Source: Candidatus Equibacterium intestinale (GTDB lineage: Bacteria; Bacteroidota; Bacteroidia; Bacteroidales; UBA932). From it: 26,593 nt of DNA. A program made the position numbers and the translations under genes. This document shows positions 7,404 to 20,200 of this stretch, in pieces (within the stretch, counting starts at the first letter, position 1; each line of letters begins with the position of its first letter). The DNA lies in contig JAGHVP010000143.1 in the NCBI GenBank assembly GCA_018064305.1, positions 1-26,593 of the forward strand. The letters are read 5' to 3'. Under the pieces are notes generated by a model that saw only the letters and a list, made by a program, of their open reading frames with translations, searched no databases and had not been told where the DNA came from.

Positions 7404-8285
7404 TTATAATATACTCCACAATATAACCGACACGGCATACGCCAGATCGTAAAAGCCTGTCAGCATCAGGATCCTGTTGTAGCCACGCCCTTCCGCATTC
7501 AGGAACTTGCTATACAAAAATACAGCAAGAATAAATAAAATGCACGCTGCCGGCCATGATTTCATCACCAAAGCAGCAATCAGAGGTACTGAAAAAAGGC
7601 ACACGGCATAATATCCCCTGCCGAAATTGAGCGCAGCAGCGTCGCCGTGCCTCCTGCCCACTTTAACCACAAGCGTACGTTTGTCAGATGCATTGTCGCC
7701 CTTGTAGTCGCGGGTGTTGTTTACAGTAAGTATCCCGGTGGCAAGGGCACCGCATCCTAGTCCGAGCCAGAAAGAGAGCATGTTCCACTGTCCGGTAAGG
7801 ATATATGTAGTACCCATCGACGCTATGAACCCGTAGTACGACAGCGAAAACAAGTCTGCTATCCCAAGCGATGCCAGCGAATGTCTTGTAGCCGAATATA
7901 AAACCGCAAACAGCATTGCTGTCACCCCTATCGCAATCACAGGCCAGCCGCCCAGCCAGATAAGATATCCGCCTAGAACGATACATACAGCGGCGTCAAC
8001 CGAAATTGCCGTAAGCAGCTGCCGCGGAGTTATCACCCCCTGCGACACGGCACGTGCCGGTCCGAGCCTTTCCGGCCCGTCGGCTCCACGGCGGAAGTCA
8101 CAATAGTCATTCACCAGGTTGCTGAGCACCTGCAGCGCCATAGCACACACCATTACCGCCGCGGCGTGCCAGCCGTTGAATTTCCCCAACAGTGAGGCTG
8201 CGCATATACCCACAGCCACAGGTGAGATGCTGGCGGCCAGGGTAAACGGCCTTATTATGAAGAACCACTTCTTGAACCAGCCCAT
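7404..8285 (-). CDS. menA: 1,4-dihydroxy-2-naphthoate polyprenyltransferase MenA
   Basis: MenA is a UbiA-type integral membrane enzyme that joins a polyprenyl tail to 1,4-dihydroxy-2-naphthoate to form demethylmenaquinone. With the ATG at 8285 the protein has 293 residues. The first Asp-rich motif NDYCDFRRGAD is at 59-69 and the second, NNTRDYKGDNASDKRT, lies about 100 residues later; both bind Mg2+-diphosphate. Several hydrophobic helices fill the rest. A GTG seven codons further upstream would overlap menG by 17 bases; I prefer the ATG, which leaves four bases after the menG stop. Its neighbour menG performs the next step, so the final two reactions of menaquinone synthesis are encoded together. 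Confidence 0.93.
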   Translation of the reverse strand: MGWFKKWFFIIRPFTLAASISPVAVGICAASLLGKFNGWHAAAVMVCAMALQVLSNLVNDYCDFRRGADGPERLGPARAVSQGVITPRQLLTAISVDAAVCIVLGGYLIWLGGWPVIAIGVTAMLFAVLYSATRHSLASLGIADLFSLSYYGFIASMGTTYILTGQWNMLSFWLGLGCGALATGILTVNNTRDYKGDNASDKRTLVVKVGRRHGDAAALNFGRGYYAVCLFSVPLIAALVMKSWPAACILFILAVFLYSKFLNAEGRGYNRILMLTGFYDLAYAVSVILWSIL

Positions 8286-11200
8286 ACCGCTACTGAGGTT
8301 TGACACCCGTATAAAGGTTTACCATATTGAAGGATAGTGACTTGAATGACACCTGCTCGAAACCTGCAGCACGCATCATCCCGCAGAATGTCTCTCCGCA
8401 GGCAAATTCATAAATTGTGGCCGGCAGATACCTGTAGGCCGACTTGTTGCCGGCAAGCAGCTTGCCCAGGAACGGAATGACATTGGTGTAATACCATTTC
8501 GCAAATGAAGCCACAGGCCCCTTGCGCGGAGTGGCGAACTCAAGTATCACGGCACGGCTGCCGGGCTTCAGAATCCTCATCATCTCGCACAGCCCCGCCT
8601 GCGGGTCGTTGAAGTTGCGGATGCCGAAGCTGCATGTCACCACATCCACCGATGCATCGCCGAGCGATGTGTGCTCGCAGTTCTCACGGGAGAGCGAAAT
8701 CACATCCTGCAGGCCGCGGCGCTCTATCTTTTCACGTGCCACAGCCAGCATTCCTTCAGAAAAGTCAAGTCCGTAGATATGCCGTGGAGCAAGCTTTCCG
8801 GCCATATATATTGCAAGGTCGCCGGTGCCGGTGGCGAAATCTGCAATCACAGCACAGCTTCCCTGTCCCGCCGCCTTCACTGCCTTCCGTCTCCAGCTGC
8901 GGTCTATCCCCACCGAAAGCAGATGGTTGAGGCTGTCGTACGACGGCGCTATGCCGTTGAACATCTCGTCAACTTTTTTCCTACTGATTCTTTCTGCCAT
9001 AATCCAATGATTTTATGAAAGGCACCACCAGCAGTATCGATGTAAGCACTTCACATATCGGAAGTACAAGCCACATACCGGCAGCCCCCCACCAGAGTGG
9101 CAGCAGGAGGAATGCAGGTATCACAAACACCACTCCCCTGAGTACAGAGCCGACCGTTGCAAGCGCCGGACGCTCTATGCTCTGGAAATAGCCGATGGCG
9201 ATAATGTTGCACATATAGAAAAGCATTCCTGCGCCGAACAGCGGGAATCCTTCCAGCGCAAGTGCCGCCGAAGGGTCGCTGACAGGGAGGAACAGCTCGA
9301 TAAGAGGCTTGGGGAAGAAAACGAACAGCACAGTGATTGCAAGTGCCGTAAGCCCGCCGACGTGGAAACACTTGAATGTGCTTCTGCGCGCCCTTGCGCC
9401 ATCGCCCAGACCATAGTTGAAACTGATGACAGGCTGCATAGAGTTCACTATCGCATAACCTATCATGAACAGAAGGGGGTTATAGTAGCAGACAATGCCG
9501 AAAGCACCCACACCTACAGTGCCCAGATACTTCATGAACACAAGGTTGCCCACCACACTGTAGACTCCGCCGCATATCTCACCCACAAACGACCCGAAGC
9601 CCAGCTTGCACTGATAGCCGATATTGCGGATGCTGAGCCTGAGGCTCTTGAGGCTGCGCTTCGGCATCTGGAAATGCACCTTGCCCGACAGTTTCAGCAT
9701 ATAGAACACCGCCATCACCCAGCCGGAGAAAATGCCCGCAGTGGTGGCAAGGGCCGCGCCGAACACCCCCATCCCCATAGGGAAGATGAAGAGCCAGTCC
9801 AGGAAGATGTTTATCAGAGCCGGGACCACATTGGCCATCATGGCATATTTCGGCGAGCCGTCGAGCCGGATGGCAAACATGCACACAGTCTTGGTGAGAT
9901 CGAAGGATATGGCCGGAGCCAGGCCGCACATATATGCCGCCACCATCTCCACCATGCTCTCCTCTGCCCCCAGCGCCCTTGCCAGCGGACGGCGCAACAG
10001 AAGCAGCGCCGCCACCAGGACAATACCGCAGAGCGCAGCGAAGGCAAAGCCCTGTGTGATGTTGAGATTGGCATCCTTCTCCTTCTCATGCGAAAAATGG
10101 ATGGATGCCACAACGCTGCTGCCAAGGCCCATCATAAGCCCGATGGCAGACATCACAGAATAGACAGGGTTGCAGAAATTGACAGCGGCCACCCCCCTCG
10201 CCCCAACGCCGTGCGACACGAAGATACCGTCTATCACGCACATCAGCGCAATGGAGGCCATCCCGGTCAGCGTCGGGAAGAACATCTTGCGGAATATGGT
10301 ATCTATCCGCTCCCTGCCGAAATCTATCTCACCCTTCTCCATTCAGACGGAAAGCCTAGTATTTGAATGAAGCGGGATATCCCAGAAGCTGGTATGCAAT
10401 GGCGTAGGCCATTCTCTTGTGTCCTAATGTATTTGGATGCAGCACGTCGTGCTCGCTGTTCATGAAATATCTGTGGAACTGCTCGTTCATGGGATACAGG
10501 CCGCACACGGCATTGAGGTCTATCACAGGCACTGCCCAGATGTTTGCGGTCTCTTTCATTACAGCCACATAGTCGTCGATATAGAGGCCTATTGCATTTG
10601 TGAAATACTCATCGGGCTGGATGTTGCCGGCAGAGAACTCTGAAAAACCGCGGTGTATGGGGGTAAGCAGAATCACCTGCTGCTCTGGGAAGTTGGTTTT
10701 CAGGTAATCCATCATGATGTTGATGCGGCCGCGGTATGTGGCAGCTTTCGAGGGAGTGCGGTAGCGGCGCGCAACGGTGATGGGGCCGCCGATTGTGGTG
10801 TTCTGTGTAGAATACTCGAACCACTCGCCCAGCTCCACGCTGCGCTCGAAATCGTTGGTGCCTATGAAGATGATGAAGGCATCTATCTTGTCGCCCAGCT
10901 CTTCCTTAGCTCTTTCTGCCTGCCCCACGATGTCTTTGGTCTGATGGCCGCTGATGCCGTAGTTGTGGGCCTCTATGCCGAGGATGCCGATGAGCTGGTG
11001 CCAGTATGTGTCTGTACCCTCGCTGAGCTGGCGTTCGTCAGAGATCGAATCTCCAAGGATTGACACCACCTTCCCGATCCACTGGCTCATGATTCCAGGA
11101 CCTGCAGGCTCTGCCTGTTTCTTTTTGTCTCTGGCGTATGAAGGGGTTGCCAGAATCAGCGCAACTGCAAGCGCTGCAATAACTTTGATGCTAGTTTTCA

Positions 11201-14200
11201 TTATTTCGAATTCTTTCTGATTACTTTTTTATAGTTCTTCATGGCGTCTGTCACGGCCTTGATGCATACGGGACGGGTCTGGTCGTCAACCTTCACGTTG
11301 CCGTTCCCTGTGCTGAAGTCATTCTTTGTCACGCCGATTCCGGTGTAGGGGTATATCAGGGTCTGGTACCATGTCATGGCCAGGGTATAGCGGCCGGCCC
11401 CCAGGTCTATGTGGAAGCCGTCACGGGTCATCTCCAGCGGAGCGCTGCTGAGCTCTGTGTTCCTGACATTGTCTATTGCAACAGCCGAAGGAATCAGATA
11501 GGTGAAATACGGTGTTTCCGAAAGCAGGTTATTCACAGAACCGCAGATTGCCTTGAACATGTTCTGCGGCTCGGTTCCGTAAGCCGTGAACCTTCCGTCA
11601 GCCATATATTCTGCCGAATATGACCAGGTCATCTGCCAGCCCCAGAGGGCATCGGGCTGTGTCAGCCGCACATATTCCACAAGCTTGTCTATCCATGGTC
11701 TGTAGCTGTCCCACAGGCCGGAGAAGGGCGAAGCCTGCTGAGTCACCACTATGTCGTATTTCGCATAGTCCAGCGCATCCTGGAGCGTTACGTTGTCTGT
11801 CCTGGTCCAACTGTTCACACCGGCCTTTGACACATACATGATATATGAGGGTGATTCAGACTCATATTCTTTCACATGCCTTTCAACCGTACATCCACCA
11901 ATGTACATGCTCACCAGTTCCACATTTTTGATTCCAAGGTTTTCCAGTATGGCGGGAAGATAGTCCACGCCGTCGTCGGTGAAGCTGTTGCCAATGGCAA
12001 GAATGCGCAGCACTCCGTCTTTGACGGGTTCTTCTGCATGATGCCTGCAGGCCGATGAATCGAATGATACCGCTATCAGAAGGGCGGTCAGAAGGAATAA
12101 TCTTTTCATGGTTCTACTTCAATGGAATGAATTCATATTCGAATGATTTGCGGCTCACGGTTATCCTGCCGAAACCTTCGGTGTAACCTTCATGCAGGGA
12201 AAGGCCTGCGGCGCCCGTTGTAATCATCCTGATGCCGTCGATCTCGATGTCGTTGCAGCGGTGCAGGTGACCTGTGAAAAGCGCGGTCACGCCATATTTC
12301 TTGAAAAGTTCCATATAGCGGGCACGCATAGGGAAGCTGAAACTGTCGTATGTCTCTGGTTCGTCCAGCGACTCCAGCACCAGCGGGCAGTGGCAGAACA
12401 GGAATATCTGACGGCACTTCCCCGCCATTCCGGCAAGCTGCTCCTCCATCCACTGATACTGCTCAGCCTCGAGTCTGCCATTATCTTCCTTAATGATATT
12501 GCTGTCAAACCCCAGGAAGCCTGTCTTCTTATGGACAAATGCAAAACGGTTGTCACCGCGCAGCGCCTTGAAACTGTCCACCTTCTCTTCCAGGGTCTGC
12601 CCCGGATACCCGGGACGGTAGTCGTGGTTGCCGGGCAGCTGATAGACTTCAGGTATGAGAGCCTCCTGCACATCAAGATAGCACGACATCTCGCGCTCAA
12701 CCACGGGATTGTCTACAAGGTCTCCGGTAATCACCACAAAATCAGGGTTCAGCGCATTCACCATCCCCACCGCCACCATGCAGTTCAATGAATCCTGTTC
12801 GAAAGTGCGGCACTCGGCAAACCCCAGCTGTGTGTCTGTCATCTGCACGAATGTGAAAGAATCGTTACTGCAGGAAGTAAGCATGACGGCCGCAGCAACA
12901 GCGGCAGATATGATAAAGAATGACCTTAATGTTTTCATATTTATTACAAATGAGTGGTAAAGTTACATAAAAATACCGTAAATTTGAGGTTTGGAACCAA
13001 ACAAAAGTCAAATATGTTACTCCACACACTCCTTGCAGCACTGGCTGCCGTATCTATGCTCTGGCAGAATCCTGAAGCCAACCACGAGAACCGGGCACAG
13101 ATGGAAACCTATGTGCAGGTTGAAAATCAAATGCGCATCGACATGGACGGCATGTGGAAATTCAACTGGGTGAAAGACCTCGGCGACCGTCCCACAGACT
13201 TCTTCCGCACCGACCTGGACGATTCGGACTGGGGCGTGATGCCCATTCCCGGAGTGTGGGAGCTCAACGGCTACGGCGACCCGCTATACCTCAACATCGG
13301 CTATGCCTGGAAGGGGCACTACGAAAACAATCCTCCCATCGCCCCGGCAGAAGAGAACCATGTGGGTTCTTACCGCGGCACAATGACCATCCCGGCAGAG
13401 TGGTTCCGCAGCGACCGCCAGATAAAGATACATTTCGGCAGCGTTACATCCAACATCCAGCTTTATATCAATGGAGAATATGTAGGATACAGCGAAGACT
13501 CGAAGCTCGAGTGTGAGTTCGACATCACGAAATACGTCAAGCCGGGCGACAACCTCTTCGCATTCCAGTTGATGCGCTGGTGCGACGGCACCTACCTTGA
13601 AGACCAGGACTTCTGGCGCCTCACTGGCATAGTACGCGAAAACTATATCACCGCCCGCCCGAAAGACCGCATAACAAGGGTTGAAGCGACTCCCGACCTT
13701 GACGCTGACTATATCAACGGCACCCTCCACATCAGAGGCGAAGCGGCGAAAGGTGTGAAATCGGTTGACATCACGCTCAAGGATGCAGCCGGCAATACAG
13801 TTGCAACAGCCGGCGCCACCCCTAAAGGCGGAAAGTTCACCGCTGAGATAAATGTAGGCAATCCGGCAAAATGGAGTGCCGAGGAGCCGAACCTCTACAG
13901 GCTCGTCCTCACATCTTACAACGGTAAGGGCGCCACCGAAACCATCAGCCTGAACACAGGTTTCAGGAAGGTGGAGATAAAAGGCGCGCAGCTGCTTGTC
14001 AACGGCAAGCCGGTTCTCATAAAGGGCACAGACCGCCACGAGATGAGCCCGTCCGGCGGATACCATGTCACTCCCGAGGATATGCTGAACGACATCCGCA
14101 TATTCAAAGAGCTGAATATCAATGCAGTCCGCACTTCCCACTACCCCAACGACCCGAGATGGTACGACCTCTGCGACAAATACGGCATCTATGTAATAGA

Positions 14201-17200
14201 CGAGGCCAATGTCGAGTCGCACGGCATGGGATACGAAGAGAAGACCCTGGCAAAGGTCCCTGCATTCGGAAAGGCACACCTCGAACGCAACCAGAGGATG
14301 CTGCAGCGCGACTTCAACCATCCTTCAATCATTATATGGAGCATGGGCAACGAAGCAGGAATGGGTCCCAACTTCGAGACATGCTACAACTGGATTAAAA
14401 GCTATGACCCGTCGCGCCCCGTTCATTACGAGCGCGCTGTCGGCTACAAGGACAATGCATACACAGACATCGTCTGCCCCATGTACATGAGGCCCGACGA
14501 CTGTGAGAAGTATGTCACTGAAAACCCCACTAAGCCTCTCATCCAGTGCGAATACGCCCACAGCATGGGCAACTCCATGGGATGCCTGTCAGACTACTGG
14601 AAGCTGATACGCAGATATCCCGCATACCAGGGTGGTTTCATCTGGGACTTTGTGGACCAGGCCATTGCCCGCAAGGAAACCGACGGCACCGTAGTCTATA
14701 CATTCGGAGGCAGCTACAACTCATACGATCCGTCAGACAACAACTTCAACTGCAACGGATTCGTGGCTGCAGACCGTTCGTTCCACCCTGCTGCATGGGA
14801 GGTATGGCACGAGTACCGTAACATCCTGACAATTCCCGTCAATCCCGCTGAAGGAGTCTTTGAAGTATTCAACGAGAATTTCTTTACAGACCTCGAGGAC
14901 TATACAATAGAATGGGCCCTGACTTCAAACGGCATGGCAATTGCCGCAGGGCACACAGACTGCCCCGTTGTAGAGCCTCAGGGCAGGGCATGTATCACAC
15001 TTCCGTATGCTTCCGCGCTCAAGGGTGCAGGCAGTGATGCCGTATTCGTGACAGTCAGCTACATCCGCAAGACTGCGGCCCCGCTTCTGCAGGCCGGTCA
15101 CAGGGCAGCATCAGAGCAGTTCGAGATTGTGCCGGTAGACTTCGGCAGACGGTGGGCTGAAAGCATCGAAGCATTCAACAGCCCTAAGCCGCACCTCGGC
15201 TCAAGCGCAGTCACCGTCACTTTCGACCAGACCACCGGCTGGATCAGCAGCATCAGGAAAAACGGCACTGAATATCTTGCCTCTCCCATCGTCCCGAACT
15301 TCTTCCGCCCCGCCACCGACAACGACAAGGGCGGCCATGATTACTCACAGATTTCGCTGTGGCGCAATGCCGGCTGCAGGCTTACAGGCTTCAGCCAGTC
15401 AGAGACCGGCTGTACTACCGCAACATACGAAGTCTCCCTCGCCGACGGCAGCGCAGTTGCCGACCTTGAGATGCGCTACTGCATAAACTTTGAAGGTTCT
15501 GTCCTTGTAAGCGAGAAGTTCACCCCCAGAGAAGGCGCCGAGGCCCCTGCATTGACATGCTTCGGGATGAAATGGGCTATGCCGGGTCATTTCAGCAGGA
15601 TAGACTATGAAGGGCCAGGCCCTGTCGAAAACTACCCAGACCGTACCGGTGCCGCGCAGTGGGGCAGGTGGAGCAGCACTGCCGACGGAATGTTCCAGTA
15701 TGACTATGTCCGCCCGCAGGAGTGCGGTGCAAGAAGCGGACTTTCAAGCTGGAGCCTGAGCGACGGCAGCAACAGTGCAGGCTCAAGCCGCCTGACACTG
15801 ACCGCAGAAGAGCCCTTCACCGCATCTTCTCTCCCCTACGCACCCGACCAGCTGGACATCGAGGGTGGCAGATATGTCCGCCATACACACGCACTCAAGC
15901 CCGACGGCAATATCTATGTAGCTGCAAGCCACAAGATGAGAGGTGTCGGTGGAATCGACTCATGGTACGAGCTTCCGGCAGAAGAGTACCGGATACCTTT
16001 CAGCAACTATGAATTCAATTTTATTATCAATATCAAGTAAATGATGAAGAAAATAATTTTCTCTCTGGCTCTCATTGCCGCAAGCGCAATGTCAGCCTTC
16101 GCACAGGGCGACCCCATGGCTCCCCTGCCCAACGATCCGGCCTACCGCACAGGTGTGCTTGACAACGGCCTCACTTATTACATCCGTCACAACGAAAAGC
16201 CCGCACAGCGTGCAGACTTCTACTTCGTAGCCAATGTCGGCGCCATCGAAGAGAACCCCGCCCAGGACGGTCTCGCCCATTTCTACGAGCACATGGCGCT
16301 CAACGGCAGCAAGAACCTCCCCGGCAAGACAATGCTCGATTATTTCCAGAGCATCGGTGTGGAATTCGGCCGTAACATCAACGCCAGCACAGGAGTAGAG
16401 CAGACAATCTATCAGATTACAGACTGCCCCACAATCCGCGAAGGCATCATAGATACAGCAATCCTCACACTCCACGACTACTGCTACTTCACCACAAATG
16501 ATTTCGAGGAAATCGAGAAAGAGCGCGGTGTAATCGTCGAGGAGTGGCGCACACGCCGCACAGCCAGCTGGCGCATACACGAGCAGACCCTGCCCTACCT
16601 CTACAAAGATTCGAAATATGCCACCTGCACCCTTATCGGCGATGTCAACAACATCAAGACATTCGACCCGCAGTGCCTCGTAGACTTCTACAAGACATGG
16701 TATCATCCCGAGCTGCAGGCCCTTGTAATCGTAGGTGACGTGGATGTCGACGCAATCGAGGCAAAACTCAAAGAGCGTTTCCAGGACATTCCCAAGTCTG
16801 AGGTTCCCGTACAGCACCTGATGCCCGTCATCCCCGACAACGAGGAGCCCATCGTAGGCATCATCACCGACCCCGAGACTAACATCACATCTATCTCAGC
16901 CCTGTTCAAGACCCCGGCCGTTCCCTACGAAGTCCGTTCTACATTTGCCGGCTACATCGACGGTCTTGTAAAAGGCATGATCTGCAACATCATAAACGAG
17001 CGTCTCAACGACATATCAGTGCAGCCTGATGCACCTTTCATCGGAGCAAGTGTTTCAATGGGCAGCTTCGTAAGGACTTCCGACGCCATCTCTTGCAACC
17101 TCAACTGCAACGAAGGCAAGGGAGTGGAAGCTTTTGCAGCTGTAATGTCAGAAATGGAGAAAGCAAAACGCTACGGTTTCACAGATGACGAGGTAGAACG

Positions 17201-20200
17201 CATCAAAACCAACTACCTCCGTTCTTTCGAAAGAGCAAAAGATGCAGCTGACACCCGTACAAACGGCCAGCTCGTGAATGCTCCCATCAACAGTTTCCTC
17301 AGAGGTTCAAGCTATCTTGCACCCGACTTCGCATACGACCTCGTACAGCAGATCATGGGTATGGTGTCGGTCGAGGCACTCAACCAGTCAGTTGCACAGC
17401 TGTTCGATTTCAGCCGCAATGCAGTTGTGATATACACAGCAAAGGAGAAAGAGGGTCTCACCCATCCCACAGAAGCAGAGCTGGCATCAGTTATCGAATC
17501 ACTCCCCGCACTGGAGATTGCTGCCCCCGAGGCATCAGCAGCAAACGAACCTCTCATCAGCCAGGAGCTCAAGGGCTGCAAGGTTAAGAAAGAGAAAGCA
17601 GGTGCATTCGGATTCACCGAGTGGAAGCTCAAGAACGGCATCACAGTAGCTTTCCGCCAGACCGACCTCAAGAAAGACCAGGTTCTTTTCAGCATGTCTA
17701 ACCGCGGCGGCAAGTCACTTGTTGCTGATGCTGACATGAAATATGTGGACGACAACTTCGTTTCTCTCTACTTCGGCAACAGCGGTGTTTCAAACTTCCC
17801 TGAGACAAAGCTCACAAAGATGCTGGCCGGCAAATCAGTAGGCATCGGCCCTTCACTTGGCGGCACAACCCACGGCTACTCAGGAAGCTGCTCTACCAAA
17901 GACTTCGAAACCCTTCTCCAGCTCGCATATCTCTACAGCGAAGAGCCAAGATACGTTGAAGATGAGTACGCATCATCTCTTGCTCAGATCAAGGCAGTCA
18001 TTCCCAACGTCATCTCAACCCCTGGTTATGTTTTCAGCAAGCACATCCAGGAGAAACTCTACACCAACCCCGAGCGCAACCAGGCAATCAGCCCCGAGAT
18101 GGTTGATAGCTTCGACTACAACGAGATGGTACGCGTACTGAAGAGCGTCTTCAGCCAGAACGGCGGTGCAGTTGTAACTATCATCGGCGACATCGACGCT
18201 GAGACAGTGAAACCTCTTGTACAGAAGTATCTCGGATCTATCAAGACTTCGAAGAAGACCCCCAAGATCCAGAACACCAACAACTTCTTCGTCCAGGGTC
18301 AGTACGATGAACCCATAAAGACCGCGATGACAACACCCAAGAGCACAGTATTGTTCTGCCTCAATGCTCCCTGCGAGTTCAATCTCAAGAACATGCTGCT
18401 CGCAAGCGTAACCGACTACATCCTCGACCTTATCTATGTCGAGACAATCCGCGAAGAGGAAGGCGGCACATACGGTGTATCAACCCAGACTGCATTCTCT
18501 TATGTAGATACAAAACCCACCATCAGCACCACCATCCAGTTTGACACAAATGTCGAGAAAGTAGACGTTCTCTCTGACCTCGCTCTCAAGGGATACTACG
18601 ATTTCGCAGAACAGGGTCCCTCTGAAGACCAGCTCTCAAAGGCAAAGGAGAATCTTCTCAAGAACATCCCCGAGAGCCGCATCAGCAACGGTTACTGGAC
18701 AAACTGCTGGAACACACTCCGCTACTATGGATTTGACCGCGACGCCGAATTCGAGGCAACTGTCAACTCAATCACTGCAGAGGATGTCCAGAACTTCGTG
18801 AAGAACATTGCAGAAAGCGGCAACTTCTTCAAATCAGTGCTGTCTCCTGCAGAATAATCGGGCGGATCGACAGACCATATACATACAATAAGTGCCGGAA
18901 GCAATTTGTTTCCGGCACTTATTTTTTCCGCTATTTTTTCGGTGAGGATGAGGAGCGGGAGACGAACTGTCCATGCGTCTCGACCTGCTGCACAATTGCG
19001 TTGTTTGAATTAATATTGTCGAACAGTATTTCCACGGCCTTGTTTGCCATGACCTCGAGAGGCTGATGGATACATGAAATCGGAGCGTAGAAGAAATCGA
19101 ACGCGGTATCACTGTCGAATCCCACAAGACCAAGCTGCTGGGGAACCTTGATGCCATGGTCCTTGATGTAATAAAGGCAGTTGACTGCAATCGTGTTGGT
19201 TGCGAATACAAGTGCGTCAGAACCCGATTCGAGTGCTTCGCGGACAATCGTTGCGCAACTCTCCTTTATATTCTTCGGATCCACACACCGTATGTCTTCG
19301 AACTGAGAGAGGTTGTTGTCTGCCATCGCCTCCCTGTACCCTGCGGCACGGCCTATCATGTGGGACAGATTGAGGTCGTAGCCTACGAAGGTTATCCTCC
19401 TGTATCCTGCGTCGATGAGTGCCTTTGTCGCGTCATGGCCGGCGCCTGTATTGTTAAGGCACAGGTAGCTTGTCTTGAGTTCCGGGAAATAACGGTCCAT
19501 CAGTACAAACGAGACATTCGTATTGATAAGGTACTGTATCGTATCCTCGGACCCCTCGCACGGAACCAGGATTATTCCATCCACCTCTTTCGAGAGCATA
19601 CGCTCGACCTGCTTGGCCATCTTCTCTGCATTCTCGTCGGATGATGCGAAGAGGGTCATGTACCCTTTCTCCTCAGTGGCCGACTCGATATACCTGGCAA
19701 GGTCGGCGAAGAATTGGTTCGAGATATCGGACACAATCACACCGATTGTCTTCGAGGATCCGTGCCTGAGGCTCTTTGCCAGTCCGTTCGGCTTGTAATT
19801 AAGCTCCCTGGCTATCCGCTTGACTTTTTCGGCCACGTCTTTGTTGACCCTGTACTGCTGCTGCTTGCCGTTGAGGACGAACGACACAAGAGAGGTCGAC
19901 ACACCGGCTGCTGCAGCAACATCCTTCAATGAAACACTGTTTTTCTTAGCCATTTCTTCTTTGTAATTTCAATTCCTGCACAACAAAGGTAAAAAAACTA
20001 TTTGTTTATCTCCTTGTCGAGCCACTTCAACCTCTTGTCATAGAAATTCTTCATGTAGTTTATCTCGGCCTGGAAGGAGCCGTTGATGACAGGCTGCGAC
20101 CATACGTTGTAACTGAGGATGGGCCACCTCTGGAAATTCTTTTCCGCAGCCGGACGGATATAATCCGCCCATTCGTCGATGAAATCAGGAATCTTCTCGA